A stretch of DNA of 64,000 nt. Origin: VRUE01 sp963762205 (GTDB lineage Bacteria > Actinomycetota > Thermoleophilia > Solirubrobacterales > 70-9). Location of the stretch: positions 186,001 to 250,000 of the forward strand of contig CAVXJZ010000002.1 in assembly GCA_963762205.1 (NCBI GenBank), written 5' to 3'. Below, piece after piece: positions 25,168-33,462 of the stretch; position 1 is the stretch's first letter; every line of letters starts with the position of its first letter. A model generated the notes under the pieces. It made no database searches, was not told where the DNA came from, and worked only from the letters and a program-made list of their open reading frames with translations. The translations under genes and the position numbers were made by a program.

Positions 25168-26337
25168 TCACGTCAGATGCCGGCGCATCCGCTCGACCGC
25201 CTCTTCGATGCGCTCGTCGGGCGTCGTCAGCGAGATCCGGAAGAAGCCCTCGCCGCTCGGCCCGTACATCGAGCCGGGCGAGACGATCACCGCGGCCTCC
25301 TCCAGCACGAGCTCGGAGAACGAGGTCGAGGTGTGGCCCTCGGGCACCGGCGCCCAGACGTAGATCGTGCCCCGCGGGGCGGCGACGTCGACGCCGATCT
25401 CACGCAGCGCCCCGACCACGAGGTCGCGCCGTCGGGCGTAGGTCTCGTTCATGCGCTCCAGCGGCCCGCGCGGGCCCCGCAGCGCCGCCGCCCCGGCGAG
25501 CTGCACCGCCTCGAAGAGCCCCGAGTCGACGTTGGTCTTCAGCCGCCAGTAGGTCTCGATCGCTTCCCGATTGCCGAGAATCGCGGCGCAGCGCCAGCCG
25601 GTCATGTTGAAGCCCTTGGAGAGCGAGAAGACCTCGACGCCGACCTCCTTCGCCCCCGGCGTGGCCAGGAAGCTCGGGGCGACATAGCCGTCGTAGGTGG
25701 TCTCCGAGTAGGCGTTGTCGTGGACGACGAGGATCTCGTGCTCGCGGGCGAAGGAAACGGCCATCTCGAAGAAGCCCTCGGGGACGACGGCGCCGCTCGG
25801 GTTGTTCGGATAGTTGAGGAACATCAGCCGCGCCCTGGCCGCGGTCTCGGCCGGCACCGCGCTCAGGTCGGGCGCGAAGCCGAGCTCCGGCAGCAGCGGC
25901 AGCAGCTCCGGCGTGGCGCCGGCCAGGATCGGGCCGCCGGTATAGACGGGATAGCCGGGGTCGGAGGCGAGGGCGGCGCCGCCCGGGTCGAGGAAGGCGA
26001 AGCAGAGGTTGTAGATGCACTCCTTCGCCCCGATCGCGGGGATCACCTCGGACTCGGGGTCGATCTCGACCGCGAAGCGCTCGTCGTAGAAGCCGGCGAA
26101 GGCCTCGCGAAACTCGGCCCGGCCGCGGTTGCTCGGGTACTTCTGGTTGCCGGGGTCGGCCACCGCCTCCTGCATCGCCTTGACGATGTGCGGATAGGTG
26201 GGCTCGTCGGGGTCGCCGATACCGAGGCTGATCACGTCGACGCCCGCGGCGCGCTTGTCCGCGACCCGGCGCTCGAGTTCGGCGAACATGTACGGAGGCA
26301 TTGCCTCGAGGCGCTTGGACGGCCCGGCGATTCCCAT
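25168..26337 (-). CDS. dapL: LL-diaminopimelate aminotransferase-like class I aminotransferase
   Basis: A 389-aa PLP enzyme that would convert tetrahydrodipicolinate directly to LL-diaminopimelate. The N-terminus VISLGIGDPDEPTYPHIV is typical of DapL/class I. NYPNNPSGAVVP carries the cofactor-contact Asn, and the Schiff-base lysine lies in SLSKGFNMTGWR (about residue 245). FFRISLTTPDERI holds the substrate-carboxylate Arg. It lies 12 bp downstream of dapF, supporting the DAP/lysine role, although aspartate or alanine aminotransferase activity cannot be excluded from sequence alone. Confidence 0.85.
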   Translation of the reverse strand: MGIAGPSKRLEAMPPYMFAELERRVADKRAAGVDVISLGIGDPDEPTYPHIVKAMQEAVADPGNQKYPSNRGRAEFREAFAGFYDERFAVEIDPESEVIPAIGAKECIYNLCFAFLDPGGAALASDPGYPVYTGGPILAGATPELLPLLPELGFAPDLSAVPAETAARARLMFLNYPNNPSGAVVPEGFFEMAVSFAREHEILVVHDNAYSETTYDGYVAPSFLATPGAKEVGVEVFSLSKGFNMTGWRCAAILGNREAIETYWRLKTNVDSGLFEAVQLAGAAALRGPRGPLERMNETYARRRDLVVGALREIGVDVAAPRGTIYVWAPVPEGHTSTSFSELVLEEAAVIVSPGSMYGPSGEGFFRISLTTPDERIEEAVERMRRHLT

Positions 26338-26349
26338 CGGCGCGGAAAT

Positions 26350-27183
26350 CTACCCGAGTGCGGCGATCAGCTCGGCCGAGAGCTCACCGGCGCAGATCGG
26401 CTCCGCCCAGCCGCTGAGACGGACGTCGAGGTCCGCGGAGACCTCGACCTCGAGCTCGCCGCCGTCGAGCTCGACGGCGATCGGGCTCTCGGCGCCACCG
26501 AGGAAGGCGGTCACCGCGGCGCCGCTGGCGCCGGTTCCCGAGGAGAGCGTCTCCCCCACCCCGCGCTCGAAGATCCGTGCCCGCACGCGGCTTCCGTCGA
26601 ACCGCAGGAAGGAGACGTTGGTCCGGTTCGGGAAGCGCTCGTCCGCTTCGATCTCGGGGCCGAGCGCGGCGAGATCGAGCCGCTCGAGCTCGTCGCCGAC
26701 GACTATCGCGCACTGGGGGTTGCCGATCGAGACGTGCTGGAAGTCCCAGGAGCGCCCGCCGGCAACGACCGTCCCGGTGCCGTCCGGCCCGCCCGAGGGG
26801 AAGTCCTTCGATCGCGTCGAGGCGCGACCCATCTCCACCGAGCAGGTCCTCGCGGAGGTGATCGTCGGCGTGATCGGGCCGGCGGCGGTGAGGATCGAGA
26901 AGGTGTCGGCGTCGGTCCACTCGTGGCGGCGCAGGTAGAGGATCGCCTCGCGCGCGCCGTTGCCGGAGAGCTCGGCCTCGGAGCCGTCGGGGTTGAAGAT
27001 CCTCAGCTCGGCGACGAAGGCGGGGTCGTCGCTGCGCGAGAGCAGCAGCACGCCGTCCGAGCCGATTCCGAAGTGAGGGTCGCAAATCCGCTCGACCCGC
27101 TCGCCGGTCAGCTCCCAGGGCAGCTGCTCACGCTCGAGGATCACATAGTCGTTGCCGAGCGCCTGCCACTTCTCGAATCTCAT
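26350..27183 (-). CDS. dapF: Diaminopimelate epimerase family protein with altered catalytic residues
   Basis: A 277-aa protein with the full DapF fold: WQALGNDYVI (N11), FGIGSDGVLL, NPDGSEAELSGNGARE, SIGNPQCAIVV, NRTNVSFL and ERGVGETLSSGTGAS. Normal DapF inverts LL-DAP to meso-DAP with a cysteine pair. Here the residues aligned to E. coli Cys73 and Cys217 are Ser73 and Ser215, and the His159 partner is Gln157; the codons read clearly as TCC and TCG. Either this lineage uses a serine-based variant, or the protein has lost epimerisation and LL-DAP goes into the wall, or another epimerase exists. It lies between the P450 and dapL genes. ATG 27183 is the start. Confidence 0.88.
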   Translation of the reverse strand: MRFEKWQALGNDYVILEREQLPWELTGERVERICDPHFGIGSDGVLLLSRSDDPAFVAELRIFNPDGSEAELSGNGAREAILYLRRHEWTDADTFSILTAAGPITPTITSARTCSVEMGRASTRSKDFPSGGPDGTGTVVAGGRSWDFQHVSIGNPQCAIVVGDELERLDLAALGPEIEADERFPNRTNVSFLRFDGSRVRARIFERGVGETLSSGTGASGAAVTAFLGGAESPIAVELDGGELEVEVSADLDVRLSGWAEPICAGELSAELIAALG

Positions 27184-27196
27184 CGCGTCTCCAAAG

Positions 27197-28606
27197 CTAG
27201 GCGGTGACGGCCGGCACCCGCTCGCGGAGGCGCACCCGCAGGCCCCGCGGGCTCATCGTGAAGCCGAGCAGCTCGCTCACGGGCTCCGCCTCGGGGTCGA
27301 GCTCGAGCTCGAAGTTTCGGGCGATCATCCCGAGCGCCGTCTTCGCCTCGAGAAAGGCCAGGTTGCGGCCGGGGCAGAAGCGGGGGCCGGCCCCGAAGGC
27401 GAGAAAGGACTTCTGGTCCGGGGTCTCGATCTCGTCGTCCTCGAGCCAGCGCTCGGGCCTGAACTCCTCCGCCCGCTCGGTGCCGCGCAGCCCCGCCTCC
27501 CGATGCAGGAAGATCGTCCTGGCGCCGGCCGGTATCCGGATCCCCTCGATCTCGGTGTCGGCGAGCGCCTGCGCCCCGGTGATCGGGACGACCGGCTTGA
27601 GGCGCATCGACTCGCGCAGCACGCCCTCGCCGTAGCGAAAGCCCTCGACCGTGTCGTATTCGGTCGGGTGGCTCTGGTCTCCGAGGACCTCGCTCGCCTC
27701 CTCGGCCCACCTCGCCTGCACCTCGGGCCGGGTGGCCATCTCCCAGATCGTCCAGGCCATCGTGTGCGAGGTCGTGTCCTCGCCCGCGAGCAGCAGGGTG
27801 AAGACGTTGCCGACGATCTCGCCGTCGGTGAACCTGCCGTCGGTTTCCTGGGCGGCGATCATCCCCTCGAGGAAGTTGGTCGGCGACTCCCTCAGCTCGG
27901 GATTCGCCGCGATCCGTGCCCTCGTCTCGTCCATGAAGGCCCTCACCGCCCTGCCGATCGCGGCCAGCGACCTGTCGAGGGCGCGGTCGGCGGGCAGCTT
28001 CACCCAGCGCCAGTAGGGAATCGGCATGAACAGCCGCCGGTTGGTCGTGTGGAAGACCCGGTGCAGGTGGTTCTGCAGCTCGCTGTCGCCCCTCTCGAGC
28101 GTGTTCAGGTCGTGCCCGAAGGCGAGCGCCGAGGTCACGTCGACGGTGAACGACGAGAGCGCCTCGCCGATCTCGTAGGGCCGCCCCGCGTGCGCGACCC
28201 CCTGCAGCCGGCTGTAGAGGCGCCCGGCGCAGGTGCTGACCACGTCGAAGTAGCGCTGCAGGTGATTGCTGTTCAGCGCCGTGACCGCGAGTCGTCTCTG
28301 GCGCCGCCAATCGTCCCCCTCGGCGGCGAAGACGCCGGCGGTCCCCCACATTTCCTCGCTGATCGTCTGGATCTCACTCCAGCGCCTGAAGCCGTCGGGC
28401 CTGTCGCGCAGGACCGTGTTGATCGTCTCGGCGTCGGCGAAGACCACCACCCGTCGCGGCCCGAGGTCGAAGCGGTAGGTCGGCCCGTACTGCCTGCACC
28501 ACCTCTCGACGATCAGGTGCAGGCTCTTCGGCCGTACGCCCAGGCTGCCGATCAGCGGGAGCCCGGGGGGGCCGGGCAGGTCGGAGATCGAGCGCGTCGC
28601 CGCCAT
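27197..28606 (-). CDS. Cytochrome P450
   Basis: A 469-aa soluble P450 monooxygenase. It has a proline-rich N-terminus (LPGPPGLPLIG) with no membrane anchor, I-helix LLLAGEDTTSHTM, the ExxR motif in ESMRLKP, PERW in the meander, and the heme loop FLAFGAGPRFCPGRNLAF with the thiolate Cys. All key residues are present. The ferredoxin/reductase partner is not in the window. It interrupts the common miaA-dapF order, separated by 13 bp from dapF and 15 bp from miaA, so it is probably co-transcribed. Substrate unknown; the length and LPGPPGLP start resemble fatty-acid or terpene hydroxylases. Confidence 0.9.
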   Translation of the reverse strand: MAATRSISDLPGPPGLPLIGSLGVRPKSLHLIVERWCRQYGPTYRFDLGPRRVVVFADAETINTVLRDRPDGFRRWSEIQTISEEMWGTAGVFAAEGDDWRRQRRLAVTALNSNHLQRYFDVVSTCAGRLYSRLQGVAHAGRPYEIGEALSSFTVDVTSALAFGHDLNTLERGDSELQNHLHRVFHTTNRRLFMPIPYWRWVKLPADRALDRSLAAIGRAVRAFMDETRARIAANPELRESPTNFLEGMIAAQETDGRFTDGEIVGNVFTLLLAGEDTTSHTMAWTIWEMATRPEVQARWAEEASEVLGDQSHPTEYDTVEGFRYGEGVLRESMRLKPVVPITGAQALADTEIEGIRIPAGARTIFLHREAGLRGTERAEEFRPERWLEDDEIETPDQKSFLAFGAGPRFCPGRNLAFLEAKTALGMIARNFELELDPEAEPVSELLGFTMSPRGLRVRLRERVPAVTA

Positions 28607-28621
28607 CGCGGCCGCAGTGTC

Positions 28622-29362
28622 TCAGATGCCGCGCCCGCCCTGTGTGACGTCGGCCGCGATCTCCGCCGCGATCTCGCCGTCGCCGCGCCCGCCCCGGTCG
28701 ATCCAGCGCAGGTTCGGGACCTTCCGCATCCAGGTCAGCTGGCGCCGGGCGTAGTTGCGCGAGCGCTTTTTGAGCCGCTCGACGTCGCCGGCAAGCAGCT
28801 CATCGAAGCCGAGCGCCTTGCGCGCCGTGCGCGACGGCCCCGCCGCCTCCGCCCGGCGCACCTCCTCGGCGGCGCCCGAGGCGACGATCTCCTCGGTGCG
28901 GGCGTCGATCCGCTCGTAGAGCGCCGCCCGATCCATGTCGATGCCGAAGATCGTCGTCGGGTGGCGGGTCTGCGGGGACCAGAGCTCGGAGTCCTCGGCC
29001 CCGCTCGGCACCTTGGTCAGCGAGAGGCTGGCGACCGCGGCGCGTAGGTAGAGGCCGGTTCCGCCGACGACCAGCGGCCACCTGCCGGCGGCCAGCGCCG
29101 CGTCGACCTCGCGGTGGGCGAGCTCCATGTAGTCGCCGACCGAGAAGGGCTCTCCGACCGGGACGAAGCCGACCAGCCGGTGCTCCAGCCTCGCCTGCTC
29201 CTCCTCCGTCGCCGCCCCGGTCAGCCTCCCCAGACCCTCGTACACCTGCAGCGCATCACACGAGATCGCCACCGGATCCTCCCCCCGCTCCCGCAGAATC
29301 TCGGCAAGCTCAATCGCCACACCGGTCTTGCCAACCCCCGTGGGCCCGAATATGGCTACCAC
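28622..29362 (-). CDS. miaA: tRNA dimethylallyltransferase with internal deletion
   Basis: Transfers dimethylallyl to A37 of tRNAs reading UNN codons. It has P-loop IFGPTGVGKTGVAIELA, the catalytic region ISCDALQVYEGL (Asp), VVGGTGLYLRAA, and the C-terminal SRTARKALGFDELL and SRNYARRQLTWMRK. Total length is 246 aa against 290-310 in the family. The segment that should follow YLRAA (about 55 residues, including the RIxPNDxQR motif of the tRNA-binding insert) is absent, and the frame remains open across the junction. Activity is doubtful unless this is an assembly collapse. It starts at GTG 29362, 87 bp after the reconstructed miaB stop. Confidence 0.87.
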   Translation of the reverse strand: MVAIFGPTGVGKTGVAIELAEILRERGEDPVAISCDALQVYEGLGRLTGAATEEEQARLEHRLVGFVPVGEPFSVGDYMELAHREVDAALAAGRWPLVVGGTGLYLRAAVASLSLTKVPSGAEDSELWSPQTRHPTTIFGIDMDRAALYERIDARTEEIVASGAAEEVRRAEAAGPSRTARKALGFDELLAGDVERLKKRSRNYARRQLTWMRKVPNLRWIDRGGRGDGEIAAEIAADVTQGGRGI

Positions 29363-29409
29363 GTCGCACGCCTACCGATGAGGGCTTGGCGCTGCCCCGA
29401 GCGGCTTGT

Positions 29410-29461
29410 ACTTTTTCGCCGACCGGCCCGCGGACAGCCAGCGACAATTCACCGAAAAAGT
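29410..29461. repeat. Palindromic element, copy 2 (between miaB and miaA)
   Basis: ACTTTTTCG at 29410-29418 pairs exactly with CGAAAAAGT at 29453-29461. It is homologous to the element at 25086 (53 versus 52 nt, shared flanks and core). Three paired positions of the stem have changed together (CCC/GGG versus TCG/CGA), so the pairing is conserved rather than the sequence. One arm covers the last codons and stop of miaB. Confidence 0.65.
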
Positions 29462-30778
29462 TGAGCGAGGGGCTTGTGCCGACGATCCCGCCCAGACGTC
29501 TGCGACGTCGCCGACTCGATCTTCACGTCGACGAGGTGCACCGGCCTCGGCGACCCCTTCGAAATTCACCGCCTTGTTGTGCCTCGTTCGCCCGCGCAGC
29601 CGGCTCGGGTCCGTCCTGCTCGGCCCCTCGACAAGCACCTCCATCTCGCGCCCGACGAAGCGCCGGGCCCGTTCGGTCGCGCGGCGCTGGACGAGCTCGA
29701 CCAGGCGCTCCATGCGCTCGACCTTGACCGGGTGTGGGACCTGATCGCCGAGTGTCGCGGCCTCCGTCTCCCGCCGCGGCGAGAAGACGAAGGTGAAGGC
29801 GCCGTCGTAGCCGACCTCGTCGACGACCTCGAGCGTCTGCTCGAAGTCGGCGTCCGTCTCGCCGGGGAAGCCGACGATGATGTCGGTCGTCAGCGCGCAG
29901 TCCGGGACGTGCTCGCGGATCAGCGCCACGCGGTCCATGTAGCGGCCGCGGTCGTAGGTGCGTCGCATCGCCTTCAGGACCGAGCTGGAGCCGGACTGCA
30001 GGGGCAGGTGGACATGCTCGCAGAGCGCCGGCAGCTCCGCGTGGGCGCGAATCACGTCCTCCTTCATGTCCTTCGGGTGAGGGCTCGTGTAGCGGATGCG
30101 GTCGATGCCCTCGACCGCGTCGACCCTGGCGAGCAGCTCGGCGAAGGCGATCCGCGTCCCGCGCGGCAGGTCCCGCCCGTAGCTGTTGACGTTCTGGCCG
30201 AGCAGCGTCACCTCGCGGACGCCGTCGGCGGCGAGCGCCTCCGCCTCGGCGACGAGCTCACCCGGGTCGCGGCTGACCTCGCGCCCGCGGGTCGAGGGCA
30301 CGATGCAGTAGGAGCAGCGGCAGTTGCAACCCTGCGAGATCTGCAGCCAGCCCTGGAAGCGGCGCTCGCGACGGGCCGGGAGGTGGCCGGAGAAGTCCTC
30401 GAACTCAAAGTAGCCCTGGGCGCTGAGCGAGTCGGAGTTGAGGAACTCGGCGAGCCTGTGGATCTGTCCCGGGCCGAAGGCGACGTCGACGAAGGGGAAG
30501 CGGCGGAAGACCTCCTCCTTGACCGACTGGGCCCAGCAGCCGCCGACGCCGACGACCCGCTCCGGGTCCTCCGACTTGAGCCGCTTCGCCTCGCCGAGGT
30601 GGGCGATGAAGCGATTGTCGGCCGACTCGCGGATCGAGCAGGTGTTGAAGAGGATCAGGTCTGCGTTCTCGCGGCTCTCGGCCTCCTCGTAGCCGAGCGA
30701 CTCGAGCATTCCCTGCATGCGCTCGGAGTCGTGCACGTTCATCTGGCAGCCGAACGTGGTGACGTGGAAGGTGGGCAT
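29449..30778 (-). CDS. miaB: tRNA-2-methylthio-N6-dimethylallyladenosine synthase (one 3' frameshift)
   Basis: A radical-SAM methylthiotransferase that acts after MiaA on A37. The first cluster domain has TTFGCQMNVHD, FNTCSIRESA and GGCWAQ. The radical-SAM cysteines are in QGCNCRCSYCIVPSTRG. VGFPGETDADFEQT and the start of the TRAM domain follow. Near 29548 an extra base changes frame: the raw frame runs into non-family sequence, while the shifted frame gives HLVDVKIESATSQT, a normal TRAM end, and stops at 29449. Start ATG 30778. The downstream palindrome overlaps its stop. Confidence 0.92.
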
Positions 30779-30791
30779 CTCGCCCCCGAGG

Positions 30792-31391
30792 CTACTTGAC
30801 GGTCAGAGTGCCTTCCATGCCCGCCTCGGCGTGGCCGGGCACGGTGCAGAGGAAGGTGTAGGTGCCGGGGGCGAGGTCGGCCTTCACCGACGTCTTCCCT
30901 TCGCCGATCGTTTCGGAGACGGCGATCTCCTTGCCGTCCTTCTCGATCGCGACGTCGTGTTCGAGCGCGGCGGGATTGGTGAAGTCGATCGTCACCTCGC
31001 CCGGCTTGCTGGAGAGCTTGGTCTTGTCGTAGGCGATGTCGGTCGGCGAGGCCGCCAGCTGCAGGGTGCCGCCGGGGCCCTGCACCGCCTTTCCACCACC
31101 GTTCCCGGCCGCCGCCTCGTCCGCGGCCCGTTCCTGGCCGACCGGCTGTTCCTCCAGCGCTTCGGCCTCTTCGGTCGCCGGCGCCAGCTCCTCGGCGCGG
31201 GCTTCCTGCTCCTCCTTGCCGTTGAGCACGGCGTAGGTCGTGGTGACGCCGATCAGCGCCACGAAGGCGAGGGCGACCAGCGGCGCCGCCCTGCCCGGGA
31301 ACTTCTCGGAGCGCAGCCCGACGAGGGCGGTGATGACGGCGGCGGCGGCGAGAACCGAGCCGCATATGTAGAAGATCGTGTTGTACGCCAT
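30792..31391 (-). CDS. Membrane-anchored cupredoxin (type I copper protein)
   Basis: A 199-aa protein with two N-terminal hydrophobic helices (about 5-28 and 36-58), an acidic Glu/Ala linker (62-110), and a plastocyanin-like domain. The copper ligands appear as the His of LEHDVAIEKDG, the Cys of YTFLCTVPGHAEAGM, the following His and the Met, the exact order of a type I blue copper site. It is likely an electron carrier at the outer membrane face. It lies 13 bp after miaB's start on the same strand and 57 bp after recA, an odd place for a redox gene. No oxidase genes are in the window. Confidence 0.87.
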   Translation of the reverse strand: MAYNTIFYICGSVLAAAAVITALVGLRSEKFPGRAAPLVALAFVALIGVTTTYAVLNGKEEQEARAEELAPATEEAEALEEQPVGQERAADEAAAGNGGGKAVQGPGGTLQLAASPTDIAYDKTKLSSKPGEVTIDFTNPAALEHDVAIEKDGKEIAVSETIGEGKTSVKADLAPGTYTFLCTVPGHAEAGMEGTLTVK

Positions 31392-31448
31392 GCGCGCGGC
31401 ATCCTATCCACAGACGGCGGTCAGACCCGGTGCGGGGCGGCGCCCGGT

Positions 31449-32556
31449 CTAGGCGGCTTTTGCCTCGCCCGCCTCCGTGGCCTCGGCCGCCGGCTCCTCG
31501 CGGCGCGGGCGCGGGGGCGGCGTCGGCTCCGAGGCCGAGCGCGGCCCGGATCTTGCCTTCGATCTCGGTCGCCAGCTCGGGGTTGTCGGCCAGGAACTGC
31601 TTGGCGTTGCTGCGGCCCTGGCCCAGCCTCGTTTCGCCGTAGGAGAAGAAGGAGCCCGATTTCTGGACCAGGTCGTGCTCCATGCCGAAGTCGAGCAGCC
31701 CGCCCTCGCGGGAGATCCCCTGCCCGTACTCGATGTCGAATTCCGCCTGGCGGAAGGGGGCGGCGACTTTGTTCTTGACGACTTTGACCCGGACCCGGTT
31801 GCCGACCGCCTCGGTCCCGTCCTTGAGGGTTTCGATGCGGCGGATGTCGAGCCGCTGCGAGGAGGCGAACTTCAGCGCCCGGCCGCCCGGCTGGGTCTCG
31901 GGCGAGCCGAACTGGACGCCGACTTTTTCGCGGATCTGGTTGGTGAAGAGGCAGACCGTGTTCGTGCGGTTGAGGTTGCCGGCGAGTTTGCGCATCGCCT
32001 GCGACATCAGCCGCGCCTGCAGCCCGACCGTCGTGTCTCCTATCTGCCCCTCGAGCTCGGCCTTCGGCGTCAGCGCCGCGACCGAGTCGATCGCGACCAC
32101 GTCGATCGCAGCCGAGGCGATCAGCCGATCGGCGATCTGCAGCGCCTGCTCGCCGTAGTCGGGCTGGGAGACCAGCAGCTCGTCGGTGTCGACCCCGATC
32201 GCGTTGGCGTAGATCGGGTCCATCGCGTGCTCGGTGTCGATGAAGACGCAGACCCCGCCCCGCGCCTGGGCCTCGGCGATCACGTGATAGATCAGGGTGG
32301 TCTTGCCCGAGGACTCCGGGCCGAAGATCTCGACGATCCGCCCGCGGGGCACACCGCCGATCCCGAGCGCCAGGTCGAGGGCGAGCGAGCCGGTCGGGAT
32401 CGCCCCGACCTGGACGGCGGCATCGGTGCCCAGGCGCATCAGCAGCCCCTCGCCGAACTCCTTCCTGATGTGGGTCACGGCGTTCTCGAGCGCCGCGTCC
32501 TTGGCCTTGGCCTCCTTGGCCGAGGCGTCCTTCAAAGTCGCTTTCTGATTCGCCAT
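31449..32556 (-). CDS. recA: Recombinase RecA (frameshift in the acidic tail)
   Basis: DNA strand-exchange and SOS co-protease. Walker A is GPESSGKTTL, Walker B VVAIDSVAALTP, loop L1 is near VGLQARLMSQAMRKL, loop L2 is around NQIREKVGVQFGSPE, and QPGGRALKFA is present. MANQKATL at 32556 follows GAAGAG; an upstream extension has no family match. At about 31500 the raw frame leaves the acidic tail and becomes Gly/Arg-rich, reading on into the cupredoxin gene. Restoring one base gives EEPAAEATEAGEAKAA and a stop at 31449, a normal tail. The core of about 345 residues is intact. Confidence 0.95.
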
Positions 32557-32569
32557 CTCTTCGATCACC

Positions 32570-33172
32570 TCACTGCTGCCCTGGTCCGGGCAGATCGACA
32601 TGTGCCAGCGGGGTGTACTGCGCACCCTGGGGCTTGAGTTCGGAACGGTAGAGCGCCACTCGGACGCAACGGCCGGGCTGCAAGAGCTCCTGCGGCAACG
32701 GCCCCGGCGGCTCCGAAACGGCCCGCGGCCGCCTCGAGCCCCTGCCCTCGGGCCGCACCCGGGCGACCGTCAGATGGGGCCAGAACCGCCGCCGCTCGGG
32801 CTCGTGAAGGCGCCCCGCGACCAGACTCCCCTCGAGCCCGGCCTGCAGCGAGACGGCCTCGGGCGACTCGACCGGGAGCGCGAACAGCCGTGCCCTCCCC
32901 CGCGCCGGCCGCTGCTCGGGGTCGCGCAGCGCGATCAGCGGCGCCGGCCCGTCGAGCGCCTCGACCATCGCGGCGATCCGCCCGATCTCCTTCTCCGGCC
33001 GGTAGCCGAGGAAGACGAGGGTGATGTGGAGCGAGGAGGGCGGCAGCGGCCTCAGGGCCGGGTCGCGCAGCGCGTCCCTCCCCCAGGCCTCGACCCCCGC
33101 ACGCAGCGGGGACGGCAGCTCGAGCGCCACGAACAGCCGTGCGCGGGGGCTCTTGAGGCGATCCTTGGCCAC
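32570..33172 (-). CDS. thpR: RNA 2',3'-cyclic phosphodiesterase (2H family)
   Basis: A 200-aa 2H phosphoesterase that hydrolyses RNA 2',3'-cyclic phosphates and related ligation products. Both catalytic motifs are present: SLHITLVFLG (HxT, about residue 48) and WPHLTVARV (HxT, about 132). The C-terminal LYRSELKPQGAQY is typical. It lies 13 bp upstream of recA on the same strand, the usual cinA-thpR-recA neighbourhood, except that cinA is now 7.6 kb away beyond the island. Confidence 0.9.
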   Translation of the reverse strand: MAKDRLKSPRARLFVALELPSPLRAGVEAWGRDALRDPALRPLPPSSLHITLVFLGYRPEKEIGRIAAMVEALDGPAPLIALRDPEQRPARGRARLFALPVESPEAVSLQAGLEGSLVAGRLHEPERRRFWPHLTVARVRPEGRGSRRPRAVSEPPGPLPQELLQPGRCVRVALYRSELKPQGAQYTPLAHVDLPGPGQQ

Positions 33173-33462
33173 GACCCCACGCTATGGCGCACAGGCGCAC
33201 GGGACAACGCCCGACTGCAACGAATTGGCGAAAGGCGTATCCAATAGCTGTCCCTGAGACCGCGCCTAGCGCTACTCCTTTCACGCGGGAGCAGGCGCCC
33301 TGCTAATGGCTGACAAGGGGGGCTTAACGCGGAGCGGCGGCAGGCACCCGCATTTCGTGAACCCGTGCTAATCAGGCCAACCGGCGTCGGGGGCTTGAGT
33401 CGTTCCAGGAGGGAGCGACATCGACGTCGTTGAGCATCGTGGCCGGCGAGGGTGGACGAGCT
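33173..33462. other. Intergenic region at the right edge of the 33-41 kb island
   Basis: About 290 bp between thpR and the SRPBCC gene. It must hold the thpR-recA promoter on the minus strand. No convincing ORF, RNA gene or long inverted repeat was seen. If the island has a boundary repeat it should lie here, but I could not match it to the sequence around 40.6-40.75 kb. Confidence 0.4.

Noticed and set aside
29372..29448. Extended MiaB C-terminus ending near 29372
   Set aside because: The sequence after about residue 410 has no TRAM character; the other frame gives a normal TRAM end and stop at 29449.
30739..31448. A 628-aa RecA fusion running through the cupredoxin gene
   Set aside because: The extension is an out-of-frame reading of the cupredoxin gene after a one-base shift in the RecA tail.
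33173..33462. Attachment repeat for the 33-41 kb island
   Set aside because: I compared this interval with 40.55-40.76 kb and found no convincing direct repeat.
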